Origin: Mycolicibacterium duvalii
Lineage (GTDB): Bacteria > Actinomycetota > Actinomycetes > Mycobacteriales > Mycobacteriaceae
Direction of reading: 5' to 3'
NCBI RefSeq assembly: GCF_010726645.1
Contig: NZ_AP022563.1
Coordinates: 124,001-188,000 of the forward strand
Length of the DNA stretch: 64,000 nt
Part shown: positions 10,959 to 20,041 of the stretch, in pieces
Position numbering within the stretch: the stretch's first letter is position 1
How the letters are laid out: the number at the start of each line of letters is the position of its first letter
The notes under the pieces: model-generated
Told to the model about the DNA's origin: nothing
The model's database searches: none
Seen by the model: only the letters and a program-made list of their open reading frames with translations
Translations under genes and position numbers: made by a program

Positions 10959-11795
10959 TCAGCCGAACTCGAGCAGCAGGGTCAGCGGCCGGATCGGATC
11001 CAGCAGGGGTACCCGCTGCGCGGCCCAGATCAGACCGTTGAGCAGGCGCCCGCGGGCGCGTTCGATCGGCAGATCGTGCACGGCGCGCACCCCGTCGACG
11101 GTGTTGACCAGGTCGGCGGCCTCGGCCACCGACAGGGTGAACGGCATGGGCGGCACCTGGTAGCGCAGGGAGGTGCGCATGCCGCGGCGCGCGAGCGGCG
11201 CGAACGCCGACGGCGGCAGATCGAAGATCATCTGGCCGCCGGGAAAACGCTTCGCGCAGGCCCGGATCAGCGCCATCGAGTCGGCGGGCTGCAGGTACAT
11301 CAGGAGGCCCTCGGCGGTGATGAACACGCCCTCGCTCGAGTCGACCCGGTCCATCCAGCTGAAGTCCAGCGCCGACTGCCCGCACATCTGCACGCGGTCC
11401 GACTCCGGCAGCAGCTTGCGTCGCAGCTCGATCATCGGGGGGAGGTCGACGGTCAGCCAGCGGAAGTCGTGACCGACGTCCGGGCCCGGCCCGCGGGCGT
11501 CGAGGCGGTAGAAACTGGTCTGCAGACCCTCGGCCAGGGCGACCACGGTGGCGTGAGGGTGGTCGACGAGGTAGCGCCGGGTGTACCTGTCGAACAGTTT
11601 GGCGCGCACGGCCATGTCCTGGCGCCGGGTGAAGCCGAACTTGGCGAAGTCGTAGTCGATGGAGTCGACGAGCGCGACGGCCATCGGGTCGTCGATCAGG
11701 CCGTCCGGCCGGGCCGCCTCGGTGGCGCGCACCTTCAACGTCATCAACGCCGTCTCCGAGACTCCGGTCAGATCGACGGTGTGTTTGTCGGGCAT
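10959..11795 (-). CDS. Leucine carboxyl methyltransferase-like / TcmP-type O-methyltransferase
   Basis: 278 residues. The N-terminus (VSETALMTLKVRATEAARPDG) and the segment ATVVALAEGLQTSFYRLD, with SAM contacts, match the PPM1/LCM/TcmP family, as do VDLPPMIELRRKLLP and FITAEGLLMYL. These enzymes methylate carboxyl or hydroxyl groups of polyketides or proteins. Rv1153c (omt) holds the same position in M. tuberculosis. The GLQTSF stretch departs slightly from the usual G-L-D-T motif. The substrate is unknown. Confidence 0.85.
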   Translation of the reverse strand: MPDKHTVDLTGVSETALMTLKVRATEAARPDGLIDDPMAVALVDSIDYDFAKFGFTRRQDMAVRAKLFDRYTRRYLVDHPHATVVALAEGLQTSFYRLDARGPGPDVGHDFRWLTVDLPPMIELRRKLLPESDRVQMCGQSALDFSWMDRVDSSEGVFITAEGLLMYLQPADSMALIRACAKRFPGGQMIFDLPPSAFAPLARRGMRTSLRYQVPPMPFTLSVAEAADLVNTVDGVRAVHDLPIERARGRLLNGLIWAAQRVPLLDPIRPLTLLLEFG

Positions 11796-11811
11796 CGGGA
11801 CCCTTTCGTGG

Positions 11812-12336
11812 TCAGGCGCGCAGCACCTTGTCGAGGGTGCGCAGATTGCGGGTGGTCGTCGAGGACTTGTAGCGGGCCTTGCCCATGGTCTTCCCGATCG
11901 CGCTGCCGAGTGTCGCCGAGCGCGGCACCTGCCAGTAGAGGACGCCCGCGCCGGGTTGGATTCTCTCGTCCGGGCCGGGGTCGGCGGCCAGCGCCGCCAG
12001 CTCGCGCAACACCGTGTCGTCGCTGACGAACGTCACGTAGGAGTGGTGTCCGTCGACTTCGCGCTCGAACGGGTAGTCCGCCGAGATCGCGGCCACGGTG
12101 TCGCGGTCGTAGACCAGAACCCACGCCGGGTAACCGAATTCGTCGCGCAGGGCCTGCTCGGCCGCCGCGCGGACGGCCGCGGCCGTCCGGGGGCTTTCGA
12201 GCAGCACGTTGCCGCTGGCCAACACCGTCGTCACGTGCTCGAACCCGGCCTGTTCGAGCACCCGGGCGACATCGGCCATCTTGAGGTTGACGCCGCCGAC
12301 GTTGACTCCGCGCAGGAACGCGACATAGCGGGTCAC
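11812..12336 (-). CDS. DUF1697 family protein
   Basis: 174 residues from the GTG at 12336 (MTRYVAFLRGVNVGGVN...). The start VAFLRGVNVGG, ASGNV and the C-terminal GKARYKSSTTTRNLRTLDKV are hallmarks of DUF1697, small soluble alpha/beta proteins of unknown function. The frame is open far upstream, but family similarity begins at 12336. It is divergent from the FDOR gene (75 bp between starts) and lies 16 bp upstream of the O-methyltransferase on the same strand. Confidence 0.88.
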   Translation of the reverse strand: MTRYVAFLRGVNVGGVNLKMADVARVLEQAGFEHVTTVLASGNVLLESPRTAAAVRAAAEQALRDEFGYPAWVLVYDRDTVAAISADYPFEREVDGHHSYVTFVSDDTVLRELAALAADPGPDERIQPGAGVLYWQVPRSATLGSAIGKTMGKARYKSSTTTRNLRTLDKVLRA

Positions 12337-12402
12337 CGCGGCACCGCCGCGGTATTGAATCGGCGCATCTGTTCGATCATCCCAGAAGCGCCGTCCACGT
12401 AG

Positions 12403-12855
<453 letters not shown>

Positions 12856-12873
12856 CACCGATAAGCTCCCACC

Positions 12874-13053
12874 ATGGCATCGAACGCGCAGGACCCGTCG
12901 GACGACGACACCAAGCGCCGGTTCCGCGAAGCGCTGGAGCGCAAGAACGCCAAGTCGGTCAGCACGTCCGGCCGCGCCGGCGGTGCCGGGCCGCAGCCGC
13001 GTGCGCACGGCCCGGTGGAGAACCGCCGCGAGTTCCGGCGCAAGAGCGGCTGA
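12874..13053 (+). CDS. DUF5302 small basic protein
   Basis: 59 residues (MASNAQDPSDDDTKRRFREAL...). An acidic N-terminus, the KRRFREALERKN helix and a charged C-terminus ending in RREFRRKSG match the small DUF5302 proteins found beside the Rv1155 gene in mycobacteria. It lies 18 bp after the FDOR gene and is probably co-transcribed. Function is unknown. Confidence 0.75.
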   Translation: MASNAQDPSDDDTKRRFREALERKNAKSVSTSGRAGGAGPQPRAHGPVENRREFRRKSG

Positions 13054-13077
13054 TCGGTCCCGCCCGCACAGCGCCGA

Positions 13078-13126
13078 AGTCGCGTCCCGCGCGGCTTCCT
13101 CCAGGAAATCCGCTCCGAACGCGACT
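13078..13126. terminator. Stem-loop between the convergent DUF5302 and acetate symporter genes
   Basis: AGTCGCGT (13078-13085) pairs exactly with ACGCGACT (13119-13126). Nested inside are GCGG/CCGC and TTCCT/AGGAA around a two-base loop. The position between convergent genes suggests a bidirectional terminator. Confidence 0.55.
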
Positions 13127-13153
13127 CCGGCGGGATAGTGCCGGCGCGGGGGA

Positions 13154-14785
13154 CTAGTGCGCGACCGCCTTCTCGGCGCCGATCCCGGTCAGCGACCGCA
13201 CCTCCATCTCCGCCGCGACCTTCGGGTCTTCGTCGTCGGGCGAGGTGAGGGTGCCGACGATGCCGAGGATGAACGCCAGCGGGATGGACACGATGCCCGG
13301 GTTGGCCAGCGGGAACCACGCGAAGTCCGCGCCGGGGATCATCGCCGTCGGCGAACCCGACACCGCGGGGGAGAAGACGATCAGCACGATGGTCGAGATC
13401 AGCCCGCCGTACATGCTCCACAGCGCGCCGCGGGTGTTGAACCGTTTCCAGTACAGCGAGTACACGATGGTCGGCAGATTGGCCGCCGCGGCCACCGCGA
13501 ACGCCAGTGCGACCAGGAACGCGATGTTCTGGCCGTTGGCCAGGATGCCCAGCCCGATCGCCAACACCCCCAGCACCACGGCGGTGATCCGCGAGACGCG
13601 GACCTGCTCGGCCTCGGTCACCTGGTGGGACTTCATCACGCTGGCATAGATGTCGTGGGCGAACGACGCCGACGCGGTGATGGTCAGCCCGGCCACCACG
13701 GCGAGGATGGTCGCGAAGGCCACCGCGGAGATGACGCCCAGCAGGATGACTCCGCCGAGCTCGAAGGCCAGCAGCGGTGCCGCCGAGTTGACGCCGCCCG
13801 CTGCGCCGAGGATGCGGTCCGGTCCGACCAGGGCCGCGGCACCGTAGCCGAGCACCAGGGTGAACAGGTAGAACGCGCCGATCAGCGCGATCGCCCAGAC
13901 GACGCTGCGCCGTGCTTCTTTGGCCGTGGGCACGGTGTAGAACCGCATCAGCACGTGCGGCAGGCCGGCGGTGCCGAGCACCAGAGCCAGGGCCAGTGAG
14001 ATGAAGTTGATCTGCGAGGTCAGCGATCCGCCGTACTGCGCGCCGGGGGCCAGCACGTCGCGGTCGGCCACCCCGGCGGTGGTCGCACCGCTGATCGCCG
14101 ACTGTGCCGAGCCGAGGATCTCCGAGAAGTTCAGCCCGAACTTGGCCAGCACCGCGATCGTCATGAAGCCGGCACCGGCGATCAGCAGCACGGCCTTGAT
14201 GATCTGTACCCAGGTGGTGCCCTTCATGCCGCCGACGAGCACATAGAGGATCATCAGCACACCGACCACCGCGATCACGACCGACTGTCCGGCGCGACTG
14301 TTGATGTTGAGCAGCAGCGCCACCAGACCACCGGCGCCGGCCATCTGCGCCAGCAGGTAGAACAGCGAGACCGTCAGCGTGTTGGTGGCCGCGGCCAACC
14401 GGACCGGCCGCTGCTTGAGTCGGAAGCTCAGCACATCGGCCATGGTGAATTTGCCTGTGTTGCGCAGTAATTCGGCGACCAGCAGCAGGGCGACCAGCCA
14501 GGCCACCAGGAAGCCGATCGAATACAGGAAGCCGTCGTAGCCGTAGACGGCGATCGCGCCGGCGATGCCCAGGAAGCTGGCCGCCGACAAGTAGTCACCG
14601 GCGATCGCGATGCCGTTCTGCGGTCCCGAGAAGCCGCGGCCCCCGGTGAAGAACTCCGCGGCGGTGGCGTTGCGCTTGCTGGCCCGGATCACCACGATCA
14701 TGGTCACCACGACGAACAGGCTGAAGATGCCGATGTTGGCCACCGGGTTGCCGACGGTCTCGGATTGCGCCATCAGGGTGGTCAT
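13154..14785 (-). CDS. actP: Sodium:solute symporter, acetate/monocarboxylate permease (ActP/MctC type)
   Basis: 543 residues with about 13 TM segments of the SSS family, including GIAIAGDYLSAASFLGIAG near residue 60 and GTAGLPHVLMRFYTVP, both typical of ActP and the corynebacterial MctC permease. It imports acetate, pyruvate or propionate with Na+ or H+. Its start overlaps the DUF485 gene by 4 bp, the pairing seen in yjcH-actP and in cg0952-mctC. It is one of two such modules here. The LytS/LytTR genes upstream are likely regulators. Confidence 0.9.
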   Translation of the reverse strand: MTTLMAQSETVGNPVANIGIFSLFVVVTMIVVIRASKRNATAAEFFTGGRGFSGPQNGIAIAGDYLSAASFLGIAGAIAVYGYDGFLYSIGFLVAWLVALLLVAELLRNTGKFTMADVLSFRLKQRPVRLAAATNTLTVSLFYLLAQMAGAGGLVALLLNINSRAGQSVVIAVVGVLMILYVLVGGMKGTTWVQIIKAVLLIAGAGFMTIAVLAKFGLNFSEILGSAQSAISGATTAGVADRDVLAPGAQYGGSLTSQINFISLALALVLGTAGLPHVLMRFYTVPTAKEARRSVVWAIALIGAFYLFTLVLGYGAAALVGPDRILGAAGGVNSAAPLLAFELGGVILLGVISAVAFATILAVVAGLTITASASFAHDIYASVMKSHQVTEAEQVRVSRITAVVLGVLAIGLGILANGQNIAFLVALAFAVAAAANLPTIVYSLYWKRFNTRGALWSMYGGLISTIVLIVFSPAVSGSPTAMIPGADFAWFPLANPGIVSIPLAFILGIVGTLTSPDDEDPKVAAEMEVRSLTGIGAEKAVAH

Positions 14786-15138
14786 TTCAGCTCACTCTCG
14801 AGTTGGGTGCGGATGGCCTCGGCGCGCGGGTCGAGTTCACGGTTGGCGAACCGGACGTAGAGCGCGGTGATCAGGAACGTCGAGACGAACTGGCCCAGCC
14901 CGATGAGTAGGCCGACGTTGATGTCGCCCCAGACGCGGATGGCCATGAAGTCGGTGGCGAACGCACCCAGCAGCACGTAGGTGCCGTACCAGATCAGGAA
15001 CACCGCTGTCATCGGGAAGACGAACCGCCGCAACCGGTGCCGCAGTTCCTGGAACTCGGGGCTGGCCTGGACTTCGAGATAGCGTTCGCCACTTATCGCT
15101 TCCGGGCGAATGGGAAGATGTGTCTCGGACACCGTCAC
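14782..15138 (-). CDS. DUF485 membrane protein, partner of the acetate symporter
   Basis: 118 residues from the GTG at 15138. The cytoplasmic N-terminus (YLEVQASPEFQELRHRLRRFVFP) precedes two TM helices, the standard DUF485/YjcH layout. It is an inner-membrane accessory protein that co-occurs with SSS monocarboxylate permeases. The 4 bp overlap with the symporter start suggests translational coupling. A frame extension to 15213 exists, but the conserved part fits the 15138 start. Confidence 0.85.
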   Translation of the reverse strand: MTVSETHLPIRPEAISGERYLEVQASPEFQELRHRLRRFVFPMTAVFLIWYGTYVLLGAFATDFMAIRVWGDINVGLLIGLGQFVSTFLITALYVRFANRELDPRAEAIRTQLESELK

Positions 15139-15273
15139 GCTCCTGACTGCTTGTGCGACCGGCAAGGGTCGGTGAAGTGGCACTACGGGCAACCTAACTG
15201 AGATGCAGATCACATACCCAGGGCTGATGGACCTGACACGGTGAGGCCGGGGCGTGCTGCGGTGAGCGGTCGG

Positions 15274-17043
15274 TCAGCGACGACGAGCGGTGCGGCCCGA
15301 GGTGTCCTGGGGCAGCCGCTCGATCCCCATGCCGAAGTGCTCGGGCACGTGCATGCGGGCGAAGATCTGCGCGACGTCGGCCGGGACGGCGGCCCGGGTG
15401 AGTCGGCTCACCACGATCATCGTCGCGAAGGCCACCGGCACGCTGACCGCGGCGGGGTAGCCGATCAGCACGGCCGGCCAGCCGGCGCCGACCGTGTCGT
15501 CGATTCCGCCGGCCACCGCGACCGTCACCGCGCCGGCCGACAACAGACCGCCGACCGAGAGGCCCGCGATCGCGCCCGCCGCGGTCAGGCCGCGCCACCA
15601 GATGCCGAGCACCAGGAGCGGGCAGAGCGTGGAGGCGGCCACCGCGAACGCCAGCCCCACGCTGCGTGACAGTTCCAGGTCGCCGGATACGTTGAGCGCC
15701 AATGGGATCGGCAACAAGCCGCCGATCACCGCGGCGAGCCGGAAATCCCGCACCCGGCCGCGCAGTACGTCGGTGGCCAGTGCGCCGGCGAAGCTGACCA
15801 GCAGCCCCGACGACGTGGCCAGGAACGCCGCGATCGCGCCGGCGGCCGCGAGCGCGCCGAGCAGTTGGCCGACCGGTCCGGCGATCACCGCGCCCGGGGC
15901 CAGCAGCACGGCGGCATCGGCGGTGTCGGTGATCAGCAGTTGCGGCACGTAGAGGCGCGAGAACACCCCGAGCAAGGTCGGGAACAGGTAGAACAGCGAC
16001 AGCAACGCGATCACCGCCAAGGCCGTGCGCCGCGCGGCCTGCCCGTCGGGATTGGTGTAAAAGCGCACCAGCACATGCGGTAGGCCCATGGTGCCCAGGA
16101 AGGTCGCGACGATGATCGACAGCACCTGAAACAGCGGATGGGGGCCGCCGAGCCCGCTGCCGGAGGCGATCCATTCCGTCCCGGTGTCCGGGGCGCCGGT
16201 GACCACCGGAGTCGCCGCCCCGGCCGCCAGATTCAGGATGCTGCCCTCGCCCAGGTGGTGCTCACCGGCCGATCCGATGGGGGTGGCGTCGACCGGTCGG
16301 CCGTCCAGTGTTCCGGTCACGGTGACCCCGGCTGGGACGCCGACCTGCACCACCACATCGGTTTCGATGGTCACCGTGGTGTCCTGCTGCACCGTCGGCG
16401 GCAGCGGCCCGCCCAGCTCGCCGGGCCGGTCGGCGAAGAACACCGTGGCCAGCGCCAGGGCCGGAATCGCGACCGCGGTGAGCTTGAGCCAGTACTGGAA
16501 GGCCTGCACGAAGGTGATCGACCGCATGCCGCCCGCCACCACATTGGTGACCACGATCGCGCCGACGGCCAACGGACCCACCCACAGGGGCATCCCCAGC
16601 AGCGCTTTCAGGGCGAGCCCGGCGCCCTGGTACTGCGGCACCAGGTAGAAGATGCACACCGCGACGACCACCAGCATTGCGACCTTGCGCAGCCGCCGCG
16701 ACCCCAACCGGAACTCGGCGAAGTCGGGCACGGTGTAGGCCCCGGAGCGCCGCAGCGGGGCGGCCACCAGCAGCAGCAGCCCCAGGTATCCGGCGGTGAA
16801 GCCGACCGGATACCACAGCGCGTCGGCGCCGTACTTGGCGATCAACCCGGCAACACCGAGAAAGGACGCGGCCGAGAGGTATTCGCCGGACACCGCGGCG
16901 GCATTCCACCGCGCCCCGACGGTGCGCGAGGCGACCAGGAAGTCCGACGTGGTGCGCGAGAACCGGACGCCGTAGGCGCCGATGGCCACGGTGGCCACCG
17001 CTGCGGCCAGCAGCGCGGCGGCGGTCAGCGGCGAACCGGTCAC
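15274..17043 (-). CDS. Sodium:solute symporter with a large extracytoplasmic insertion
   Basis: 589 residues from the GTG at 17043. The SSS core is clear: SGEYLSAASFLGVAGLIAKYG and GTMGLPHVLVRFYTNPDGQ. Unlike the 543-residue paralogue, it carries about 90 extra polar, Val/Thr-rich residues (roughly 207-297, including TVTIETDVVVQVGVP and TGTLDGRPVDATPIG) between two TM helices, which could form a small beta domain outside the membrane. It overlaps the small membrane gene upstream by 4 bp. Monocarboxylates are the likely substrates by family; the insertion may bind ligand or partner. Confidence 0.87.
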   Translation of the reverse strand: MTGSPLTAAALLAAAVATVAIGAYGVRFSRTTSDFLVASRTVGARWNAAAVSGEYLSAASFLGVAGLIAKYGADALWYPVGFTAGYLGLLLLVAAPLRRSGAYTVPDFAEFRLGSRRLRKVAMLVVVAVCIFYLVPQYQGAGLALKALLGMPLWVGPLAVGAIVVTNVVAGGMRSITFVQAFQYWLKLTAVAIPALALATVFFADRPGELGGPLPPTVQQDTTVTIETDVVVQVGVPAGVTVTGTLDGRPVDATPIGSAGEHHLGEGSILNLAAGAATPVVTGAPDTGTEWIASGSGLGGPHPLFQVLSIIVATFLGTMGLPHVLVRFYTNPDGQAARRTALAVIALLSLFYLFPTLLGVFSRLYVPQLLITDTADAAVLLAPGAVIAGPVGQLLGALAAAGAIAAFLATSSGLLVSFAGALATDVLRGRVRDFRLAAVIGGLLPIPLALNVSGDLELSRSVGLAFAVAASTLCPLLVLGIWWRGLTAAGAIAGLSVGGLLSAGAVTVAVAGGIDDTVGAGWPAVLIGYPAAVSVPVAFATMIVVSRLTRAAVPADVAQIFARMHVPEHFGMGIERLPQDTSGRTARRR

Positions 17044-17414
17044 GGCTCGGAGTCGATGACGCCGACGAAGTCGCGTTCGCTCTGTTCGGCGGCCCGCACG
17101 TAGAACCATCCCAGTCCGTAGAGCAGCGGGTAGGCCAACACGACCAGCACCAACCAGTTCAGCCGCACGCCGAAGGCTGTCAGCGCGGCTAGGCCGGGAA
17201 ACGCGGCGTTGAGCAACGGGACCGCGCCGAGTAGGCAGACCGCCACCGCCCCGAGTCGCAGCGCCAGGCCGAGTTGGGCCCGGACCAGGCCGCGCACCAG
17301 CGCGTCGCCGACGGCGGTCTGCTCCTGGACCTCGACGCGGGTGCGCACCATCCGCGCGCCGCGGCGGTGGGCGAGCACGACTCGTTGCCGCTGGGGCCGC
17401 TCGGCGTCAGTCAC
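17040..17414 (-). CDS. Small two-TM membrane protein, DUF485-like symporter partner
   Basis: 124 residues. A charged N-terminal part (about 50 residues) is followed by two hydrophobic segments (LGLALRLGAVAVCLLGAVPLL and LNWLVLVVLAYPLLYGLGWFYVRAAEQSERDFV). The layout and the 4 bp overlap with the downstream SSS gene mirror DUF485-symporter pairs, though sequence similarity to DUF485 is weak. It overlaps the response regulator gene by 8 bp, tying transporter and regulator together. Confidence 0.72.
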   Translation of the reverse strand: MTDAERPQRQRVVLAHRRGARMVRTRVEVQEQTAVGDALVRGLVRAQLGLALRLGAVAVCLLGAVPLLNAAFPGLAALTAFGVRLNWLVLVVLAYPLLYGLGWFYVRAAEQSERDFVGVIDSEP

Positions 17415-18207
17415 CCTGGGTTCCGTCCGGTCGTAGGTTGCGCATCGGGTTGCGCACCAGCCGATCCCGCAGCTCGCGGGCCTGACGGCGGCTGACCGGT
17501 AATTCGACGGCGGGCGAGGCGCCGTTGGCTCGCAGCCGGACCAGCATGCCGCCGTCGGCGTTGCGCAGCCCGGTCACCAGCCGCAGCGCGACCAGATAGG
17601 AGCGGTGGACGCGTTGGAAACCGTGGTTGTGCCAACGGGTTTCCAGGGTGCTCAGCGGGATGCGCACCAGATGCGACCCCGATGCGGCGTGCAGCCGCGC
17701 GTAGTCGCCTTCGGCTTCGACCCATCCGATGCTGTCGCGCGGCACCAGATGGGTGACCCCGCCGAGCTCGGCCGGGATCACATCGGAGTCCGTTCCGGGA
17801 TCGGCGGTGACGGGTGCGTCCTCGGGAGCCGGTGTGGCGCGGGCGCTGAGCACCCGGCGCACCGCCTGGTCGAGTCGGTCCTCGCGGATGGGCTTGAGCA
17901 GGTAGTCGACGGCGCCGACGTCGAACGCCGCGACCGCCTTGTCGTCGTGGGCGGTCACGAACACCACCGCGGGGCGCTGGGAGAAGTTGGCCAGCACCCC
18001 GGCCAGCTCGATACCGGTCAGCCCGGGCATGTTGATGTCGAGGAACACCGCCTCGATCGGACGCTGATTGAGTTCGCGCAGTGCCGATGTCGCGTCTCCG
18101 GCGCGCAGCACCTCGCCGATGTCGGGGTGCCGGTCGAGCAGGTAGGCCAGCTCGTCGAGCGCGGGGACCTCATCGTCGACGGCGAGCACCGTCAGCGGTC
18201 TGGTCAC
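17407..18207 (-). CDS. LytTR-family response regulator (LytR/AlgR type)
   Basis: 266 residues from a GTG. The receiver domain (1-125) has the acidic DDE near residue 16, the phospho-acceptor Asp in VFLDINMP and the conserved Lys in YLLKP. The LytTR DNA-binding domain (about 155-255) shows WVEAEGDYARLH and FQRVHRSYLVAL. It overlaps the kinase by 4 bp and the transporter accessory gene by 8 bp. By analogy with the pyruvate-responsive BtsSR and LytST systems, it probably activates the adjacent symporter genes. Confidence 0.9.
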   Translation of the reverse strand: MTRPLTVLAVDDEVPALDELAYLLDRHPDIGEVLRAGDATSALRELNQRPIEAVFLDINMPGLTGIELAGVLANFSQRPAVVFVTAHDDKAVAAFDVGAVDYLLKPIREDRLDQAVRRVLSARATPAPEDAPVTADPGTDSDVIPAELGGVTHLVPRDSIGWVEAEGDYARLHAASGSHLVRIPLSTLETRWHNHGFQRVHRSYLVALRLVTGLRNADGGMLVRLRANGASPAVELPVSRRQARELRDRLVRNPMRNLRPDGTQGD

Positions 18208-19418
18208 TGGCTGCCCCCTCCGAACGCTGCTCCGCCGGCCCGCACCCCCGACCGGAACTTCGGCACCCGCATCACCACTTTCGTGCCTGCCCCGATCGCC
18301 GTCTCGACCACCAGACCGTAATCGTTGCCGAAGGCCGCGCGCAGGCGATGGTCGACATTGGTCAGTCCGACATGGGCCGACGACCCTTCGGTGGTGCCGT
18401 CGGCCAGCGCGTCGCCGGGGCCGGCGCGCAACGCGTCGGGGTCCATGCCGACGCCGTCGTCTTCGACGGTGATCACGCAGTCCGACCCCTCGTCGCGCGC
18501 GATCAGCTCGATCGATCCGCTGCGGCGCCCCGCAAAGCCATGGCGCACAGCGTTTTCCACCAACGGCTGCAGCGCCAGGAACGGCACGACGACGTTGAGC
18601 ACCTCCGGGGCCACCTGCAGGGTGACGGTGAGCGCGGAGCCGAAGCGGGCGCGCTCCAGCGTCAGATAGCGGTCGATGTTGCGCAACTCCTCGGCCAGGG
18701 TGGTGTACTGGCCGGCCGCGCGGAACGAGTAGCGGGTGAAGTCGGCGAACTCGAGGATCAGTTCCCGGGCCCGGTCGGGGTCGGTGCGCACGAACGAGGC
18801 GATGGTGTTGAGCGCGTTGTAGATGAAGTGCGGGCTGATCTGGGCTCGCAGTGCCAACACCTCGGCGCGGTCCAGTCGGGCGCGGGACGCGTCGAGTTCG
18901 GCGAGCTCGATCTGGCCCGCCGCGTAGCGGGCGACCTCGCCGACTGCGCCGAGCATCCCGGGTGCGGGGGAGCGGGTGGTGACCACCACCAGCACCCCCG
19001 GCTGGTCACCGGCTTCGGTCAGCAGCGGCTGCGCGATCACCGCGCAGGCGTTCGCGTGCGTCATCACCCGGCGCTGTGCTGTGAGGGATTCGCGGGCGGC
19101 GGCGCACGCGTCGCCGACGTCGTCCCAGAACGACGCGTCGTCGGGATCGCGGGCCAGCATCGTGGCGTCGGCGTCGAACAGCGCCAGTCCGTCGGTGCCG
19201 GTCAGCGAGCGCAGGAACGGGGCGGCGGTGTGGGCGGACCCGGCGTCGAGGCCCTGCCGCAGCGCGCGTGCGGCCTGCGACGCGGTGTGCAGCGCGGTGT
19301 GCACGGCGCGTTCGGTCGGGGTGGTCACCACCCGCCGGGTCCGCAGGGCGAGCACCACCGCGGCGATGGCCACGACAATCAACGCGGTGGTCAGGGCGAC
19401 CGCGAGCTCGCCGGACAT
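18204..19418 (-). CDS. LytS-type sensor histidine kinase
   Basis: 404 residues. One N-terminal TM helix is followed by a GAF-like sensory region (about 45-190), the His_kinase box ISPHFIYNALNTIASFVRTD with the phosphorylated His, and an HATPase domain (LQPLVENAVRHGF, VEDDGVGMD). This is the LytS/BtsS/YpdA class, but with one TM segment instead of the multi-TM 5TM-5TMR domain. The signal is therefore probably sensed by the cytoplasmic GAF-like part. The first gene of the six-gene transport/regulation cluster. Confidence 0.9.
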   Translation of the reverse strand: MSGELAVALTTALIVVAIAAVVLALRTRRVVTTPTERAVHTALHTASQAARALRQGLDAGSAHTAAPFLRSLTGTDGLALFDADATMLARDPDDASFWDDVGDACAAARESLTAQRRVMTHANACAVIAQPLLTEAGDQPGVLVVVTTRSPAPGMLGAVGEVARYAAGQIELAELDASRARLDRAEVLALRAQISPHFIYNALNTIASFVRTDPDRARELILEFADFTRYSFRAAGQYTTLAEELRNIDRYLTLERARFGSALTVTLQVAPEVLNVVVPFLALQPLVENAVRHGFAGRRSGSIELIARDEGSDCVITVEDDGVGMDPDALRAGPGDALADGTTEGSSAHVGLTNVDHRLRAAFGNDYGLVVETAIGAGTKVVMRVPKFRSGVRAGGAAFGGGSQ

Positions 19419-19568
19419 GGTTTAGCTCCTCGCGTGCGGGTGGACTCACCTTAGAGCTCCCACCGGGGGCACCGTGGTCGTTGCGGCGGGAAAGCCGTGC
19501 ACCGGGACACACGAGTCCGGGCGCGTCGGATCGGTGTCGACACTCCGGCGACGATCGGCTGGCGGCCC

Positions 19569-19586
19569 TATACCCCTGTGGGTATA
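19569..19586. promoter_or_regulatory. CsoR/CstR-type operator upstream of rhodanese
   Basis: TATACCCCTGTGGGTATA: 7 bp perfect arms TATACCC/GGGTATA around CTGT, 66 bp before the rhodanese ATG and overlapping a possible -10 region. CsoR-family repressors (copper CsoR, persulfide CstR) bind this kind of A/T-flanked C-tract/G-tract palindrome. Because the gene behind it is a sulfurtransferase, persulfide-responsive control is the better guess. No CsoR-family gene is in the window. Confidence 0.6.
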
Positions 19587-19651
19587 TTTGGTACCCTCGA
19601 CCGGACCGGAAAGAATTTGTCATTCGCCTCGATCCGACCAGAGGAGTCGCC

Positions 19652-19966
19652 ATGGCACCCGTGCAGGAAGTCGACATCGCCACCTTCGCGCCGGCCTGGG
19701 AATCCGGTGCGCCCGTTCTGGATGTGCGTGAGGATCACGAATTCGTCCAGGCGCACGTCCCGGGCGCGCAGTGGATTCCGCTGGCGGACCTGCCCGCACG
19801 GGTGGCAGAGGTGCCCTCCGATGCGACCGTCTATGTCATCTGCGCGTCGGGGAACCGCAGCAAGCGAGGAGCGGAGATTCTCGAGGAGTCCGGACGCCGC
19901 GCCGTGTCCGTCGCCGGGGGTACCAAAGGGTGGATCCGGGCCGGCCATCCCGCCGAGTCCGGTTGA
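19652..19966 (+). CDS. Single-domain rhodanese (sulfurtransferase)
   Basis: 104 residues. The rhodanese fold is complete, with PVLDVREDHEFVQAHVPGA and the active-site loop CASGNRS, where Cys64 carries the persulfide. It transfers sulfane sulfur to thiols or cyanide in the cytoplasm. The ATG at 19652 follows AGAGGAG. The CsoR/CstR-like palindrome upstream suggests induction by persulfide or copper stress. Confidence 0.88.
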   Translation: MAPVQEVDIATFAPAWESGAPVLDVREDHEFVQAHVPGAQWIPLADLPARVAEVPSDATVYVICASGNRSKRGAEILEESGRRAVSVAGGTKGWIRAGHPAESG

Positions 19967-20020
19967 GCCGCGTTTGAACCCCGGGTCCGCCGGAAAACTG
20001 AGTTCCAGAAGGTAGTGGTT

Positions 20021-20041
20021 ATGAACAAGGAGGATCGATGA
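20021..20041 (+). other. Possible six-codon leader ORF overlapping the hemophore start
   Basis: ATG AAC AAG GAG GAT CGA TGA encodes MNKEDR. Its stop overlaps the next ATG (20038) and the strong ribosome site AAGGAGG (20027-20033) lies inside it. It has its own weaker AGAAGG upstream. It could couple or tune translation of the downstream gene, or be chance. Confidence 0.3.
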
